64,000 bases of DNA from Phialophora verrucosa (GCA_002099365.1 MSED01000008.1:1178001-1242000); one strand, 5' to 3'. Shown: positions 47,757-59,648, numbered from the stretch's first letter. Notes: generated by a model not told the origin, from the letters alone. Numbers and translations: made by a program.

Positions 47757-49203
47757 TCACAACTCCGGCTCAGCTTCTCCAAACACGCTAGCAACCACTT
47801 CCCTTGGACCCAAGGTTCGCTCCATTTCGAAGTTGCTCTCATACGCCCAGGGAAGCTCTTGTCGAAGATGTTGCCCGACCAACATCGACAAAGCCTCGAA
47901 TTCAAGCAAGAACCCATCATGCCCATCGCTTGAGTCGAGATTGACGAATCTTGCCTCGGGCAAACACTGAGCCAGTTGTATCTGGTGCTCATTTCGGAAA
48001 AGAACATCTGTCTCGACACTAATTACTAGCGCTCTTGGTGGAATCTCGCTGAGCACCTGCTTTAGCTGTCCAAAGTTTGGACCCATCTCGTTCCGTCTTG
48101 TTTCTGCTGGAAGACGGTCGCGCGTGACGTCGTGGCTGTCCATCTTATCCAGCAGACTGATATAGCAGTTGGCATCAAACCTCTTCAAGAACTTTTCAGC
48201 TTGGTATTGCATGTAGCTCTGAGCAGAGTATTTCGGGACTGTCCGAGCAGGAATCTTGGAATCGGCTTCGCCATCATCTGATCCTTTGTCAGACGGTGAT
48301 GGTGTCGGCAGGCCAGTGTCAGACTCCACAGGTGTCGGTTTGGCTGGGTTTCTCGAGGCTGCCAGCTTGCGATTAAAACGGGCTTCGAATGATTGGTAGG
48401 AACGGTAAGTCAGCATTCCCACCATTCTTGCTGCACCAAGCCCACGACGTGGCTGTTCGGAGGGTACCGGCGTGTACCAGCCATGATTGAAATCTCGATC
48501 AGCTCGGATGGCCTCTTTCTGCGCTTCGTTCCAAGCAATGCTCCAAGCACTCTGATATGATGAGGTGGTGATAGGGACGATCGTCCTGACATAACCGGGT
48601 GGTGTGCACAGAGGCCACTCCAGCACTGCCATGCCGCCCAGTGATCCTCCAATGACCGCTGCAACACCTTTGACACCCATTGCATCCAGGACGAGTTTAT
48701 GGACTCTGCGCAGGTTGTCAATCAACAAGACTGAGACTGTGAGAATCTGCTAGACATACCTGACATCGTCACGGATCGTTGTCTCTGGAAATTCCGGGCC
48801 ATATGGGTTGCCAGTGGACGGGTTTGTGGTCAATGGGGACGCTGATCCGTACGGCGACCCCAGCATATTTCCACAGAAAACGAAAAAGCGGTTGTAATCA
48901 AATGCCTTGCCAGGTCCCATTAAAGGCCTCCACCAGTCTTCTGCGTCACTGCTACCCGACAATGCATGGCATAGTACCAAGACGTTGTTTTGACTCGCAT
49001 TTAGTTTGCCCCAAGTCTTGTATGCGACAGGCACAGAGGCGAGCGTTTGGCCACATTCAAGCTTGAATTCCGGGATCAATGCCACCCTCTGGTTGTTAAC
49101 CAGACTCTCATAGTGATTTTTCCGTGGTGGATTATATTCGAGGTCTGATCATAGTCCGTCAGTCACTGCTCATGCTCGGCGTGGCAAGTTTACCTATTGA
49201 CAT
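47757..49203 (-). CDS. MET2: homoserine O-acetyltransferase
   Basis: Three exons: 49194-49203, 48760-49144 and 47757-48705; introns 49 and 54 bases; 447 residues. The first exon is only 10 bases (M-S-I and one base) and joins to give MSIDLEYNPPRKNHYESLV. The second intron restores TIRDDVR-VHKLVLDAMGV. It is an alpha/beta hydrolase. The nucleophile Ser is in GGSLGGMAVLEWP, the Asp in VISVETDVLFRNEHQ and the His in SDGHDGFLLE; the HALSGSSDAEDWW loop is also typical. It transfers acetyl from acetyl-CoA to homoserine. Size and motifs fit both MET2 of methionine synthesis and FUB5 of fusaric acid clusters. It is head-to-head with the sulfhydrylase that uses its product. Confidence 0.93.
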
Positions 49204-49724
49204 TTTGGTTGATCCTGCTCTAACTATGACCTCCGTCTGCGCATCTTGGTTGATCGCACTTTACAATAAAGGGATCATTATCACCTGCACAGTCGCAAGT
49301 AGTCCTTCACGGGCCAAGTTGTTTCCAGGCATTTGGATTGCAAGAATCTCGGGTTCTCCCATTGGCGGAAAGGCAATTACCATCTATTGATAACAATTCG
49401 GGCATCCATCCACCGGTGTCTGCTTGTTTCGGCGAGTGACACCAGCTCCATTATCACGCAAAAGCAATCATTCGCGGACTTTGGAGAGGTACCAGGGTTG
49501 CTTATCGCCAGTAGGGATTGTTATAGGTCCGCAAGCTAATCATCCTTTTGACCATCGGGGTTTGGGATAACAAATCCCACGAGGCTCTACAAGTAAGGAA
49601 GATGCATTGCCGATAACTCTTAAGACGGCCTTGGGGCAGCATTCGAAAACGTCTTTGGCTCATTCCCAATCCCGCTGCCTCTTTTCTCATCTCGATCAAG
49701 ACTATTGTCATATATCCTCGCAAG
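49204..49724. promoter_or_regulatory. divergent promoter region shared by acetyltransferase and sulfhydrylase genes
   Basis: 521 bases between the start codons of two consecutive pathway steps. A shared promoter would give joint expression. I recognise no specific operator. Confidence 0.5.
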
Positions 49725-51380
49725 ATGGTCTCTGGACATTTAGGAGAGGTCACAAGGTAAGGAAATCGATCTGTGGACTGCAGGAGGACCCTCTGACACC
49801 TACTCATAGAGCTCCCGAGTATGAGACTCTCGCTCTGCACGGTGCGCAAGAGCCAGATCCAATTAATGGAGCGCGAGCCTTGCCATTATACCAAACATGT
49901 GCCTATAACTTCACCGATGCAGCCGATGGAGCATCAAAATTTGCATGTAAGTCCATGAACAGTTGGCGTCGGACTTGCTGAAAACAGGCTCCTGACCAAA
50001 GTGCACAGGGAGCAAGGAAGGCTACGTGTACACCCGTATGGGCAACCCAACCAATACAGTTTTTGAGCAACGTATGGCAATGCTCGAAGGAGGTGTTGGT
50101 GCCGTTGCCACGGCTTCTGGTCATGCAGCTCAATTCATGGCCATCACCTCGGTCTGCGAGCCTGGCAACAACTATATCAGCACTATGAACCTTTATGGCG
50201 GAACTCACAACCAAGTATGTTGGAGATATCCTGGTGTATATCAATGCCGCTAAGGCTCTTGCAGTTCCGTGTGTACATGAAAAAGTTCAACATCATTTGC
50301 AAGTTTGTGGAAGGCCATGACCCTGCGAAGATCAAGGAAGCAATCGACGACAAGACTCGTGCCGTGTACATCGAGACCATCGGCAACCCTCAATTCAATG
50401 TTCCCGACGTGGCCGCCGTGTCGAAGATCTGTCACGATGCGGGCATTCCACTAATCGTTGACAACACCTTCGGCATGGGAGGCTACCTTTGTGCACCTAT
50501 CAAACTTGGTGCCGACATTGTGACACACAGCTGCACGAAATGGATCGGTGGCCATGGCACCTCGATGGGCGGCATCGTCATCGACGGTGGCCACTTTGAC
50601 TGGTCGAAATCTGGCAAATTCCCTGGCTTCACAGAACCGGCCGACGGCTATCACGGCATGCGTTTCTGGGACACATACGGCCTCAAGGCTCTCTCAGCCA
50701 AGCTCCGAATGGACGCCATGCGTGACCTCGGGCCCTGCATGTCGCCCTTCAACGCCTGGCTCTTCCTGCAGGGTCTTGAGACGATCGCCATCCGTGGCCA
50801 GCGCCATGTTGAGAACACCCTTGCGCTTGCCAAATGGCTGGAGGCGCACGACTGCGTGAGCTGGGTCAACTACCCGGGCCTTGAATCGCACAGGGACTAT
50901 GCCCTCGCCCAAAGGGTGCTGCCCAAGGGCCAGGGCGGTGTGCTCACCTTTGGCGTCGCAGGCAATATCGACGAGGTCGCTGCGGTGGTAGATAACCTGA
51001 AGCTGTGCTCACACCTTGCCAACGTCGGTGATGCGAAGACCCTGATCATCCACCCTTGGCGCACAACTCACCAGCAGATTCCTGACGAGGAAAAGATTCG
51101 GGGTGGCGTGACGCCTGACCTGATCAGAATCTCCCTGGGGTTGGAGCACATCAATGACATTATCCACGACTTTGAGCAAGCTTTCAAGGCGGCCGGACTC
51201 AAGAGTGGTAAAGGCTGGGTCCCGACATGGAAGACCGACATGAAGGGCGAGGAGTGGAATCGTGGCACATTGTACGCGCCAAAGCCTGGTCAGGTACCGA
51301 CAAACAGAAGAAAGGATATGGCGGTCAACGGCATGGGTCTGAAGGAGAGTAATGTCAGCGGAGCGACCACGAGTGTATAA
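49725..51380 (+). CDS. O-acetylhomoserine sulfhydrylase, PLP-dependent (FUB7/MET17-like)
   Basis: Four exons: 49725-49756, 49810-49946, 50009-50214 and 50265-51380; introns 53, 62 and 50 bases; 496 residues. Exon 1 (MVSGHLGEVT) joins to RAPEYETLALHGAQEPD, the family start. A trans-sulfuration fold is clear: YTRMGNPTNTVFEQRMAMLEGG, ATASGHAAQF, IVDNTFGMGGYLCAPI, the PLP-binding Lys in THSCTKWIGGHGTSMGG, and NYPGLESH. It has the long form typical of O-acetylhomoserine enzymes, which replace the acetoxy group with sulfide to give homocysteine. Relatives in secondary pathways (Fub7) instead form a carbon-carbon bond. It lies next to the acetyltransferase that makes its substrate. Confidence 0.93.
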
Positions 51381-51980
51381 AAACTACCAGTAGCTGGCGT
51401 ACTAAGACGAGAGATTGTTGTCCAAGCACAACTCAGCAGGCAGTCTTCCTCCCGGATCAATTTCTTCGAGAATTGTCATCAGGTAATCTATGCCAGCTTG
51501 GTTCCAAGGCATCTGGGTTCAATCCTTGAGCCGCGGATGTTCGCCTGCCCTTTTCAATCTGATCACTTACCGCTGTCTTCCCGAGTACGTGCGCTCTCTG
51601 GATGATGCCCACGACTGACCGGCGCTGCAACGGACCCCTGACTCGCACGCGCCGGGGGTGAACACAGAGCGGCATCACCCTAAGCCAGAAGCAGAAGCAA
51701 CGCTTGGCACGCGTCTCGCAGGGTCCAAGAGCGAGTCGCGGTTCGGCGGCGGAAATGATCAAAAGAGGAAAGGAAGAGGAAGCAACAGACACCCTCGCCG
51801 TCTCTATTTTCGATGTCGATTTACCGTCACCTGCTCTTCTCCTGGCGCCGCTCTCGCTCCTGTGTATGTTTGGTACCACCTTCGCTCGTTATGTAGCGTC
51901 TTTGATGGAAGTGACGTTCTCTGTTCCCGCCATCACCATGCCTCTCACTTCCGCTTCATCACTCTCCAGCCAATGAGAAC
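51381..51980. promoter_or_regulatory. BUD6 promoter and 5' leader
   Basis: 600 bases between tandem genes; the right half is rich in C and T. No gene seen. Confidence 0.5.
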
Positions 51981-54900
51981 ATGCAATCATCAGCAGAAGC
52001 AGGTGCCCAACGGCCGTCGCAGTCGCAGTCGCAGCGTCGACAACAAGACCTTTTAGAGTCGGCATATCCTCAGGATCAGATGTCGGCCATGAATCCCTCG
52101 ACCAGTTCCGCCTCTCAGCAGGCGAGGTCGTCTTCGGGCTCAGGTCGCTCTCAGCGAAGTACCAATGTGCGTCTCTACAGCGTCTCCGTACGCCCTACCG
52201 TGCCGCACTGACACCATGTCTAGCCCGACAAGCAGATCTCGCAGATCGAAAAGAGCGTGACGCATCTCCTCGTGGCCACAAAACAATTGCTCGAGACTCT
52301 GACACAATGGTCGCGCGGACAGGCGCAGGAAGAGGAGGTCTCAGACGTCTATGTACGATTGGGATACGAGTTTAACCTGGCTTGCCGCGCCTTCAATTCC
52401 ATCGGCGTCGAGACATCTGACCTCGGTCCCGTGCCTGATCTGTTGCGAAATATCCTCGAAGACACTTTGAGTCAGCCTGCATCACCGCAGGCCCTCGACA
52501 CCTACCTCCCCCGAATCCGCGATATCATTATCAACCTTCTTCATGGTCTGAAGAGGAAGCAAAGTAGATTGCGAGGCCGGCCTACGAAAGATGGCTCTGC
52601 TACGCCACAATCAAGGCAAGCTATGGGGCCCGGCAGACAGGGCAGCGTATCTACAACAGCGAGCAACGAGACGGGGCTGACCCACATGCTTGACGAGGTG
52701 CCCAGTTCTACTTCAAGCATGCGCGCTCAATCGCCTCCAGGAGGCAGCGTAGCTTCCGATCAGCCGTATGCGCCGGTAAATACTACGGTAGTAACGCCTT
52801 CAAACCGATCGACTCTCAACCGACACTCGATGCGACGGGATGTTGCTCCTCAAATGCCTCAGTCGGACTCAAGCTCGACAATGTCCTCTTCCGTCACCCC
52901 TCAGAACGCACCCAGTCTCCCGCCGTATCACGACGCAGACTCGCCCTCGGTGCCTCAGATCAATTTTCCACATCCTCCGCCACCACCGCCCAAGGAAGCC
53001 GATGCTTTGACCAGACTGCAAAGAGGGGGGGATCTGGAGCGGCGTGCCTCAAGAAGATTCTCGGCATACCAGATACAAAAACACCTCGGTGCATCCCCGA
53101 ATGGTGTACCAGTCATACCCACCGCGCAGAATTCCCCAATCCCGAACAGAGGGAAGGAGGTGCGCGAGTCCCTCACTGCTGTCCGGTCCCGCAGTTCTTA
53201 TCAACAATCTCGGTCAAGGTCTTTTCGTCAAGGAGATGCGTCGCCGAGTAGGAGCGGCACTGTAAGGGCACCTCAGCGGATTTCTGAGGAGAGAGAAGAA
53301 ACGCCCGTACTGTCATTACAGGAAGTACCTCCCATGAGACGACCTGAAGAGCAAACAAATCTCGACAGTCCAACCGTCAAGACGCCAGACGAGTATTTCA
53401 GGGTGCCAAAAGTTGACACCAGCGGAGGGGATGCGCTTGTGGGAGCAACTGTGAATGGCCCGCTCAGTCCTCCCCCAGAGGAGTTGCAGGAAACCATCTC
53501 GCTCGACTCAGCATTGGTAGCACCACCTCCACCTGGACAGACGACATCCGTTGAGCCCGAGCCCGTCGAGACCCCCGAGACCGCTCAGCGAAGGCCACGT
53601 GAGGACGTGACACCGCCCCGATCGCAAGTGCTTGCGACCGACTCTTCGCCCCAGCAAGGCAAGGAATTGACCCTGTTCTTGCAGTATAGGAGCAAAATCA
53701 AGAAGTTTGTGCTAGCAGATGGGTATGAGGAGCTCACTATTGCACGGCTGCAACTTGCCTTCATTGAGAAATTCGCCTGGAACACTCAGCATGACGGTTC
53801 AGAACTTCCAGAGATCTACGTGCAGGACCCTGTGTCTGGTGTCAGACATGAATTGGAAGATCTGTCTGATGTCAAAGACCGCAGCGTACTCGTGCTCAAT
53901 GTTGAAGCTCTTGACGAGGTCAAGAAGCATATTGACGAAGGCATCGGCGGACTTCAGAGGACGTTGGACGGAGTGCGGTCGCTGTTGGAGGGGCAAGGGA
54001 CATTGATGCAGCGCTTCTCCGACCGGCAGCTTGAGACTTCGAAGGAGATGGCGAGGATGTCAGCCATACCTGCCCAGCACCCCACGAGGACTCCAACCCT
54101 GACCCAGGGCAAGTTCGCGCCCTCAGCAGCCTCGGCTTCCACGCTGCAAGAGATTCAGAGTCTGCGTCAAGAGATTGCAGTGCTACGACAGACGTATTCC
54201 ACAATGTCTTCTGACTTCACTGCGGCTATGAGCGACATCAAAGCCAAGGCGGCCAACGTTAAAGCTGTGGCTGCAGAGGCTGCCAACGCGTCCTTCAAGG
54301 GTGACGCGGGTCGTGCACATATTAACGAAGGAAAGAAGACTTTGTCAGAGGACTCTGAAGCTCTAGTCAACCGTGTCGATGATCTCTCCGACATCGTCGA
54401 AGAACTGCGTAAGGATGTGGTGACCAGAGGTGTCAGACCACTCCCCCGAGCACTCGAGAATATCAGCAAGGAGATTAGCGCAGCCGCCAAGCAACTGAGC
54501 AAGGTCAAGGACTTTGTCAAACGCGAGAAGCCGATCTGGACAAAGATTTGGGAGCAAGAACTCCAAGTTGTCATGACCGAACGGGATGACCTGACCCAGC
54601 AGGACGAGTTGATGAACGACCTTGATGGCGATCTCGAAGATATCACAAGTGTCTTCAAGCTTGTGGAAGAGGCTACAAAGCAACAAAATATTCAAACAGG
54701 AGGGGGTGGTCGACAGCCCTCGAGGAACCTTGCCTTTGACACCGACGTCGACCCGCATGAAGCGAAGAGTGGTATGCTGGATGAAGTTCGCGCCTTGCAG
54801 CCAAACCATGAGAGCCGACTCGAAGCCATCGAGCGAGCGGAAAAGATACGTCAGAAGGAGTTGGAGAGTCGGAGAGTCGGAGAGTTCCAGCGTGAGGTTG

Positions 54901-55627
54901 AAAATTTCGTGGAAGAGGGCAAGCTGAGAAAGACCGGGGGCATGGATGAAGTGGAACGGAGAAGGAAGTTGAAGGATGAGCAGGCCAGAAGGGACAACTA
55001 TGAGCGACAGCAAGCGAGGGCGGCCGAGATGGAAAGGAAACGAGCCGAAGAAGCGGCGGCGGCGGCGGCAGCAGCTTCGGCGGAGACGAACGGCGCTCCT
55101 CCACCAGAAAGTATCTCAGAGCAAGACCCCCCACCGGCAGGCGAGACATCGTTCGAGGACGCCAAAGAAGAAAGGGTACAATCGCTTGAAGGAGAAACTT
55201 CCGCAGCGTCTTCGGTACCAGCAAAAGATGGGACGAGAGAAGCAGCAGAAGCAGCTGCACAGATCGGTCTGCCAGAAATCGACTTCAAAGCGGAAAAAGA
55301 TGGCGAAAGGGGACTCGGTATGTCATTTTTTCGTGATTCTCTGAGTGAGGCTGGTTGATTCTTACGGTGGAGCTGGCGAGCGGATAGTATGAATTGTACA
55401 CCCATTTTCTATCCCACGGACTTTCCTTGGTCGGGTCACGGTCTGCTTGAGAGCTGGTACTGATGTGTTGTTTTTGGAGGATCCTAGACATGGTCATTCC
55501 GGCGTCGAGTGTCAAAGCCGGCCACGACGATGTCAAGGACGATAACCAAGACAAAGACGACGAGACGGAGAAGAAAGACAGCGCGGGAGGTGGAAATTGG
55601 TGGCAGCCGGCCATCTTCTCAAACTGA
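51981..55627 (+). CDS. BUD6: actin-interacting polarity protein BUD6/AIP3
   Basis: Three exons: 51981-52166, 52224-55317 and 55488-55627; introns 57 and 170 bases; 1139 residues. After a Gln/Ser-rich start, an N-terminal domain follows (SQIEKSVTHLLVATKQLLETLTQW, then YEFNLACRAFNSIGVET), typical of fungal Bud6. The middle is disordered. The AIP3 region starts near ELTLFLQYRSKIKKFVL and continues through predicted coiled coils, with VDDLSDIVEELRKDV and FVKREKPIWTKIWEQELQVV as strong family blocks. The C-terminal part is highly charged, with Glu/Arg and Ala-rich runs, and ends WWQPAIFSN. Bud6 works with the formin at sites of polar growth and septation to nucleate actin. It is a housekeeping anchor that marks the end of the accessory island. 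Confidence 0.95.
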
Positions 55628-56070
55628 ATGAAGTTCGGCCTGCATGATCATTGGGGAGTGTTTAATGTTGAGATCCGGGAGATGTACAGGGTAACATGTT
55701 TGGGATGTGTTGTATGTCGTCCAGCTCCAGCGCCAGCGACATCGCGATTGTGTGGAATATTCCGGCAAGGGCCAGCTACTTACATAGCAAGCATGGAGTT
55801 TATTTATACCGTCGAGGTAGGGTAGGCCATCTTTGATATATTGGGCCGTCACTTGGCAGTTCAAGGCGTCTTCAGTCCGAGTCCCGTGTATGGAGTAGGT
55901 GTTTCCTCGAGGAAATCTCGACGCTTACCTTTACCCTAACCTGCGTGACCTCGCGCCACTCTTTTACTGGGCTAGCTCGCGTCCGGCTTCACGTCGGCTT
56001 AGGCTTGGTATGCAAAAAGATCCATATATTTGCTAACCAACCAATTCTAAGTGTTCATGTCTCCCTCCCA
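55628..56070. other. convergent intergenic region
   Basis: 3' flanks of BUD6 and the NmrA-like gene. Nothing seen. Confidence 0.55.
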
Positions 56071-57024
56071 TTAGTTTATCAGGACGTCTTCAACAATCTG
56101 CCTGGTCGTCGCGTCAAAGTCCACCGTAGGCAAGCCCAGGATTTCATTTGCTTGGGGACCGCTGAACGAAGTGCCCACACCCTCCATGAATTGGCTGGCA
56201 CTGAGTAAGTTCATGATTCCCATGAAGTCACCCGCAGCAAGGCGCTCTTGACCTTCCCGATAGTGAGCTTCGGTGGTTTTCTGGCTTATCTCCCACCCAT
56301 CTGTGCCGATAACTTTTTGAATCGAAGCGAGCATGTCTTTCTGGCTGACTCGAAAACAACTGACGAAGACTGGCTTGTTTCTGTATGCCTCTAGGGATGG
56401 CTTTCCTTCTGGAGCAGTCTTTGGCAAGCTCAGCACTCTCGCGGTGGCGAGTCCTGCGAAGTGAATCGTGCTCAAGGGCGTTTTCTGATCGCCGCCGTCA
56501 AACAGAACGGCCTTTTTGGCTTTGATGTCGATCCCAAAGAAACCGCCTTTGGTGTTCCAGTCGTACCATGAACTGCAGATGATGGCGATCCAGCTACTGA
56601 CGCCAAGCTGCTCTACTAATTCTCTGGCACCGACCTTCTTGTCGGCTGAAGGATGGTGTGAGATGATCTGAGGATTGGTGGTGTCACTTCCGAACTCAGT
56701 GGGCAATACATATTGTACTCCGGCTTCTGCAGCGGCTTTGATGAGCAAAGGCTGATATTTGTGGCACACTGCAAATCCTAGCGCGATGATGAGAGCCTCT
56801 TGACCGGTAAGTGCTTCCACAAGGAAAGAATGGTCTTCATAGTCACCAACTGCAAAGCTGATGGATTGATTGCTTGAGTGACCGGAGCTGAGAATGTTTG
56901 AGCCTGGCCGAGTGATAATTTTCACCTTGAATTTGGGAGAAGACTCGAGAATTGCTGACAAAATTTCGCTTCCAAGGCTGCCACCCGCTCCAACTATCGC
57001 AATGTTTTGAATGTGGTTGTCCAT
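56071..57024 (-). CDS. NmrA-like / isoflavone reductase-like NAD(P)-binding protein
   Basis: Intronless gene for 317 residues, start at the ATG giving MDNHIQNIAIVGAGGSLG. The Rossmann motif GAGGSLGSEI lies at residues 11-20. Other atypical short-chain dehydrogenase/NmrA family features are GDYEDHSFLVEALTGQEALIIALG, the region VQYVLPTEFGSD and GGDQKTPLSTIHFAGLA. Members either reduce phenolic or ether-linked compounds with NADPH or act as redox sensors that bind regulators. The sequence does not decide between these. It is transcribed divergently from a Zn2Cys6 regulator. Confidence 0.9.
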   Translation of the reverse strand: MDNHIQNIAIVGAGGSLGSEILSAILESSPKFKVKIITRPGSNILSSGHSSNQSISFAVGDYEDHSFLVEALTGQEALIIALGFAVCHKYQPLLIKAAAEAGVQYVLPTEFGSDTTNPQIISHHPSADKKVGARELVEQLGVSSWIAIICSSWYDWNTKGGFFGIDIKAKKAVLFDGGDQKTPLSTIHFAGLATARVLSLPKTAPEGKPSLEAYRNKPVFVSCFRVSQKDMLASIQKVIGTDGWEISQKTTEAHYREGQERLAAGDFMGIMNLLSASQFMEGVGTSFSGPQANEILGLPTVDFDATTRQIVEDVLIN

Positions 57025-57150
57025 TTTGGGGAATCTCAATATGCTGTAAGGAGTCAGGTCGAGCGAAGTTTACTCGTCCACCATTGGTTGGAATACTGTT
57101 CACAATGCCTTGAGAATGGGAGAGAGAGGTCGTGAAGCTCAGGCTGCGCG

Positions 57151-57158
57151 TATTTATA
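57151..57158 (-). promoter_or_regulatory. TATA box of the NmrA-like gene
   Basis: TATAAATA read on the minus strand, 127 bases upstream of the start codon at 57024. A good match to the TATA consensus at a plausible distance. Confidence 0.5.
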
Positions 57159-57481
57159 CCCATTAGAACCGAAACATTCTGAGAATGAAAATCCCACGGA
57201 GTTACACCGTCACCCGGTATCAATACGCCTTTTCCACTTCAGACCGCAGCAATTACCGGCGCCGACCCTTACCATCAGCCATAGAGAACCAAGTCCACGT
57301 CGTTGACTAATTCGGCACAGCCTGAAACGAGGATAGTTTAAATTTTGTGCTCGGAGAAAGGACTTGGGAGCCACAGAAGTCCCGAAGCTGAAAGAATTCC
57401 ATTCTGAGGAGTATCAAAATTGAAGTCCAGAGAGCAACGATACCTCAAGAGGGACAATCACAAGCCAGTGATGAAATTATG

Positions 57482-57525
57482 AGCGCGTAAAGCTAACCCA
57501 AAGTAGTGAGCGCGGTAAGCTAACC
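57482..57525. repeat. pair of short direct repeats
   Basis: AGCGCGTAAAGCTAACCC at 57482 and AGCGCGGTAAGCTAACCTC about 25 bases later. They lie between divergent promoters and could be a regulator site. Confidence 0.5.
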
Positions 57526-57713
57526 TCAAACGTACATAGTATGATCACCGTCAGAAGCCTTGAGGCTTTTTCTTTTGTTCCTCACCTTGGATTGACGTCC
57601 TGTCGTGCACATAGCTGCAATCGTATCAAACTTTTCTGTTATTTGCTCCCTCTGGCTTCAATGCTCTATTTGCGAACTACGGTGGAAGACTGTTGCGCTG
57701 ATTAAGCGGAGAC

Positions 57714-59648
57714 ATGGTCAACCATGGTGTTTCGCGAGGTTGTGAGACCTGCAGGCGAAGACGTAAGAAGGTAGGTTGTTTTCTACTAGCTTGAGATATG
57801 CTAAAATCTGAAAATCAAGTGCGACGAAGTGCTCCCAGTGAGTTCTCCCCATCTCATTTACTCATTTTCTACCTGGGCTCGGAGATCGCGGCAACTCAGG
57901 GGCTTCGCTCTTAAGACCTGCTGGTGCCGAATGTCAGAGCTCTCGACGCCAATGACAGCGCTGATTTTGTGGTTTGTTGTCATGTTCAAATTTTAACAAT
58001 GGCTGTATAGCTGTGTGGCAGATGCAAAAAGGCTGGACGCACCTGTTTGGGATACAAGGATCATGCAGATCTCATCTTCCGGCCATATGAAGGATCATAT
58101 CAGTATCTGGCATCTTCTATCCCCTCTAAGGAGACCTATAACTCGAACGGTCACAATCTCGGTGACAACTCTGACGCTTCCCAACAAGACTCACACGAAG
58201 AGGAAACTGAAAAGCATGCACTTCAGACTTTCTTCACGGACTTCTGCGTTGCCTCAACCAACCGTTCTCTATCCAGAGGATACCTCGATGGGCTAGAGAC
58301 TCTACTCCTTCACGCGGGGCCCCTGTCTGAAGTTTCGCAGGCTGCTAAGATTGTGGCACTAGCAAACTTAGGCAACAAGTCCAACAGCTCAGTCCTTCTG
58401 AACAAGACTAGAATACTCTATTCTCGACTCCTTCGCTCCTTTCAGGCTACTATTTCTAATCCATCAACGTCACAAACGATTGAATCGTTGATGACCGCTG
58501 TACTTCTTGGCTTGTATGAGGTGTGTTACCAGCTGATGAGACTCAAAGATTGGATTTCACAGGGCTTACGTGTTTACAGATAATTTCCGCTACAGAGGCT
58601 CACCATGGCGAGCATGGAGCCCATGTTAGAGGTGTATCAGCAATTTTAAGTGCTGGAGATTCTCGGCTTGATCTAGTCAACGGGGTGAAAGCATTTCAGC
58701 TAGCGGATCCTCTGTTGATTGGAGTCCCTCTGAAGGTAACTTCCAGGAGATGCCTCTAGGCACAGTATCGTTGATGAAAACCGCAGCGACCGAAAGCCTT
58801 AGGCATTCTCTGTGCTCCAGCATTAAGCCCTTTTGTTCAAAGCCTTGATTCCATCTTTGTCAAGATGCGGCCGCTAATATCGAAATTAGACGCCCTGTTT
58901 GCAGGCACCTTGACTGACCGGGATGAGCTCCAACTAATCAAGGCCGCTGCACTTGATGTAGATGAAGACCTCTCCAACTGGCAGGACGGCCAACCTACAG
59001 AATGGACACCAACAGCAATTGGTATCTGGAGAAGCTGCGATAATGCCTCAGGTGATTCCATATTCTGGCCTGGACCGGTTGACATTTATTTTGATCGTAA
59101 GCAACCCCAACACCCAGGTAACTGAGGAGTTAATTTGACTTGTGATAGCCTATGTGGCTGCCGTTTGGGACACGTATTACAAAGCTCGTCTAATAGCACT
59201 CGATCTTATCGTTCGGTGTTCGTTACTGCTCCAGGATGGAAGTTTCAACGGAGAGGAGTATGCTGAAGCCAAGAGGCTGGCGGGAAAAATGCTTTCATCT
59301 GTTCCATATCTTCTACTGAAGGACGCAGAAAGGGCTCTGTCAAACACTCTGCTTCAAGAACCCGGTCGACCTTTCGGCGACTTATTGCTCATGCATCCAA
59401 TGTACGTGGCTACAAAGTTGTCGGTGGTTCCGCCGACCATGCAATCGCACATGACGAAATGCCTTGCATGGATTGGCAACCATATGCATATTGGTCAAGC
59501 TACCTTGCTCTCAATGGTAAGTGTCCCCAACATACGAATACTTACCGCTTTCTGACGAAGTTGTAAGGCATCTACTCCTGTTCCAACCCAGTTCGTGGTC
59601 GATGGCCACACTCTCATTTGGGCTGGTATGCTCACCCAGCCAGTCTGA
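57714..59648 (+). CDS. Zn2Cys6 transcription factor
   Basis: Seven exons: 57714-57770, 57820-57837, 58011-58520, 58580-58735, 58787-59096, 59149-59516 and 59568-59648; introns 49, 173, 59, 51, 52 and 51 bases; 499 residues. The zinc cluster is spread over three exons: RGCETCRRRRKK, CDEVLP (an 18-base exon) and LCGRCKKAGRTCLGYK, together a complete six-cysteine motif. The rest is a fungal transcription factor 2-like domain: TFFTDFCVAST, SSVLLNKTRILYSRLL, GILCAPALSPFVQSLDSIFVKMRPL, FWPGPVDIYFDPYVAAVWDTYYKARL, GDLLLMHPMYVATKLSVVPP and the closing FVVDGHTLIWAGML. Fourteen bases beyond exon 4 look like a frameshift, but a normal 51-base intron restores the frame. It may control the divergent NmrA-like gene. 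Confidence 0.88.

Larger units (their letters stand above)
57025..57713. promoter_or_regulatory. divergent promoter region, NmrA-like / Zn2Cys6 gene
   Basis: 689 bases. A TATAAATA box on the minus strand (57151-57158) lies about 130 bases before the NmrA-like start. Two direct copies of a GAGCGCG(G)TAAAGCTAACC-like sequence lie at about 57482-57500 and 57507-57525. Confidence 0.5.

Noticed and set aside
49757..49809. Longer N-terminus for the sulfhydrylase by reading through this stretch in the 49607-49981 frame
   Set aside because: That frame has no ATG start, whereas splicing here gives a start codon and the expected family N-terminus.
51430..51530. Possible tRNA gene suggested by a GGTTCAATCC-like box
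   Set aside because: No matching A box or cloverleaf arms could be found by eye.
58736..58860. Apparent double frameshift in the Zn2Cys6 gene at 57714
   Set aside because: A 51-base intron (58736-58786, GTAACT..CGCAG) joins VPLK to RPKALGILCAP in frame and matches family sequence, so the gene is intact.
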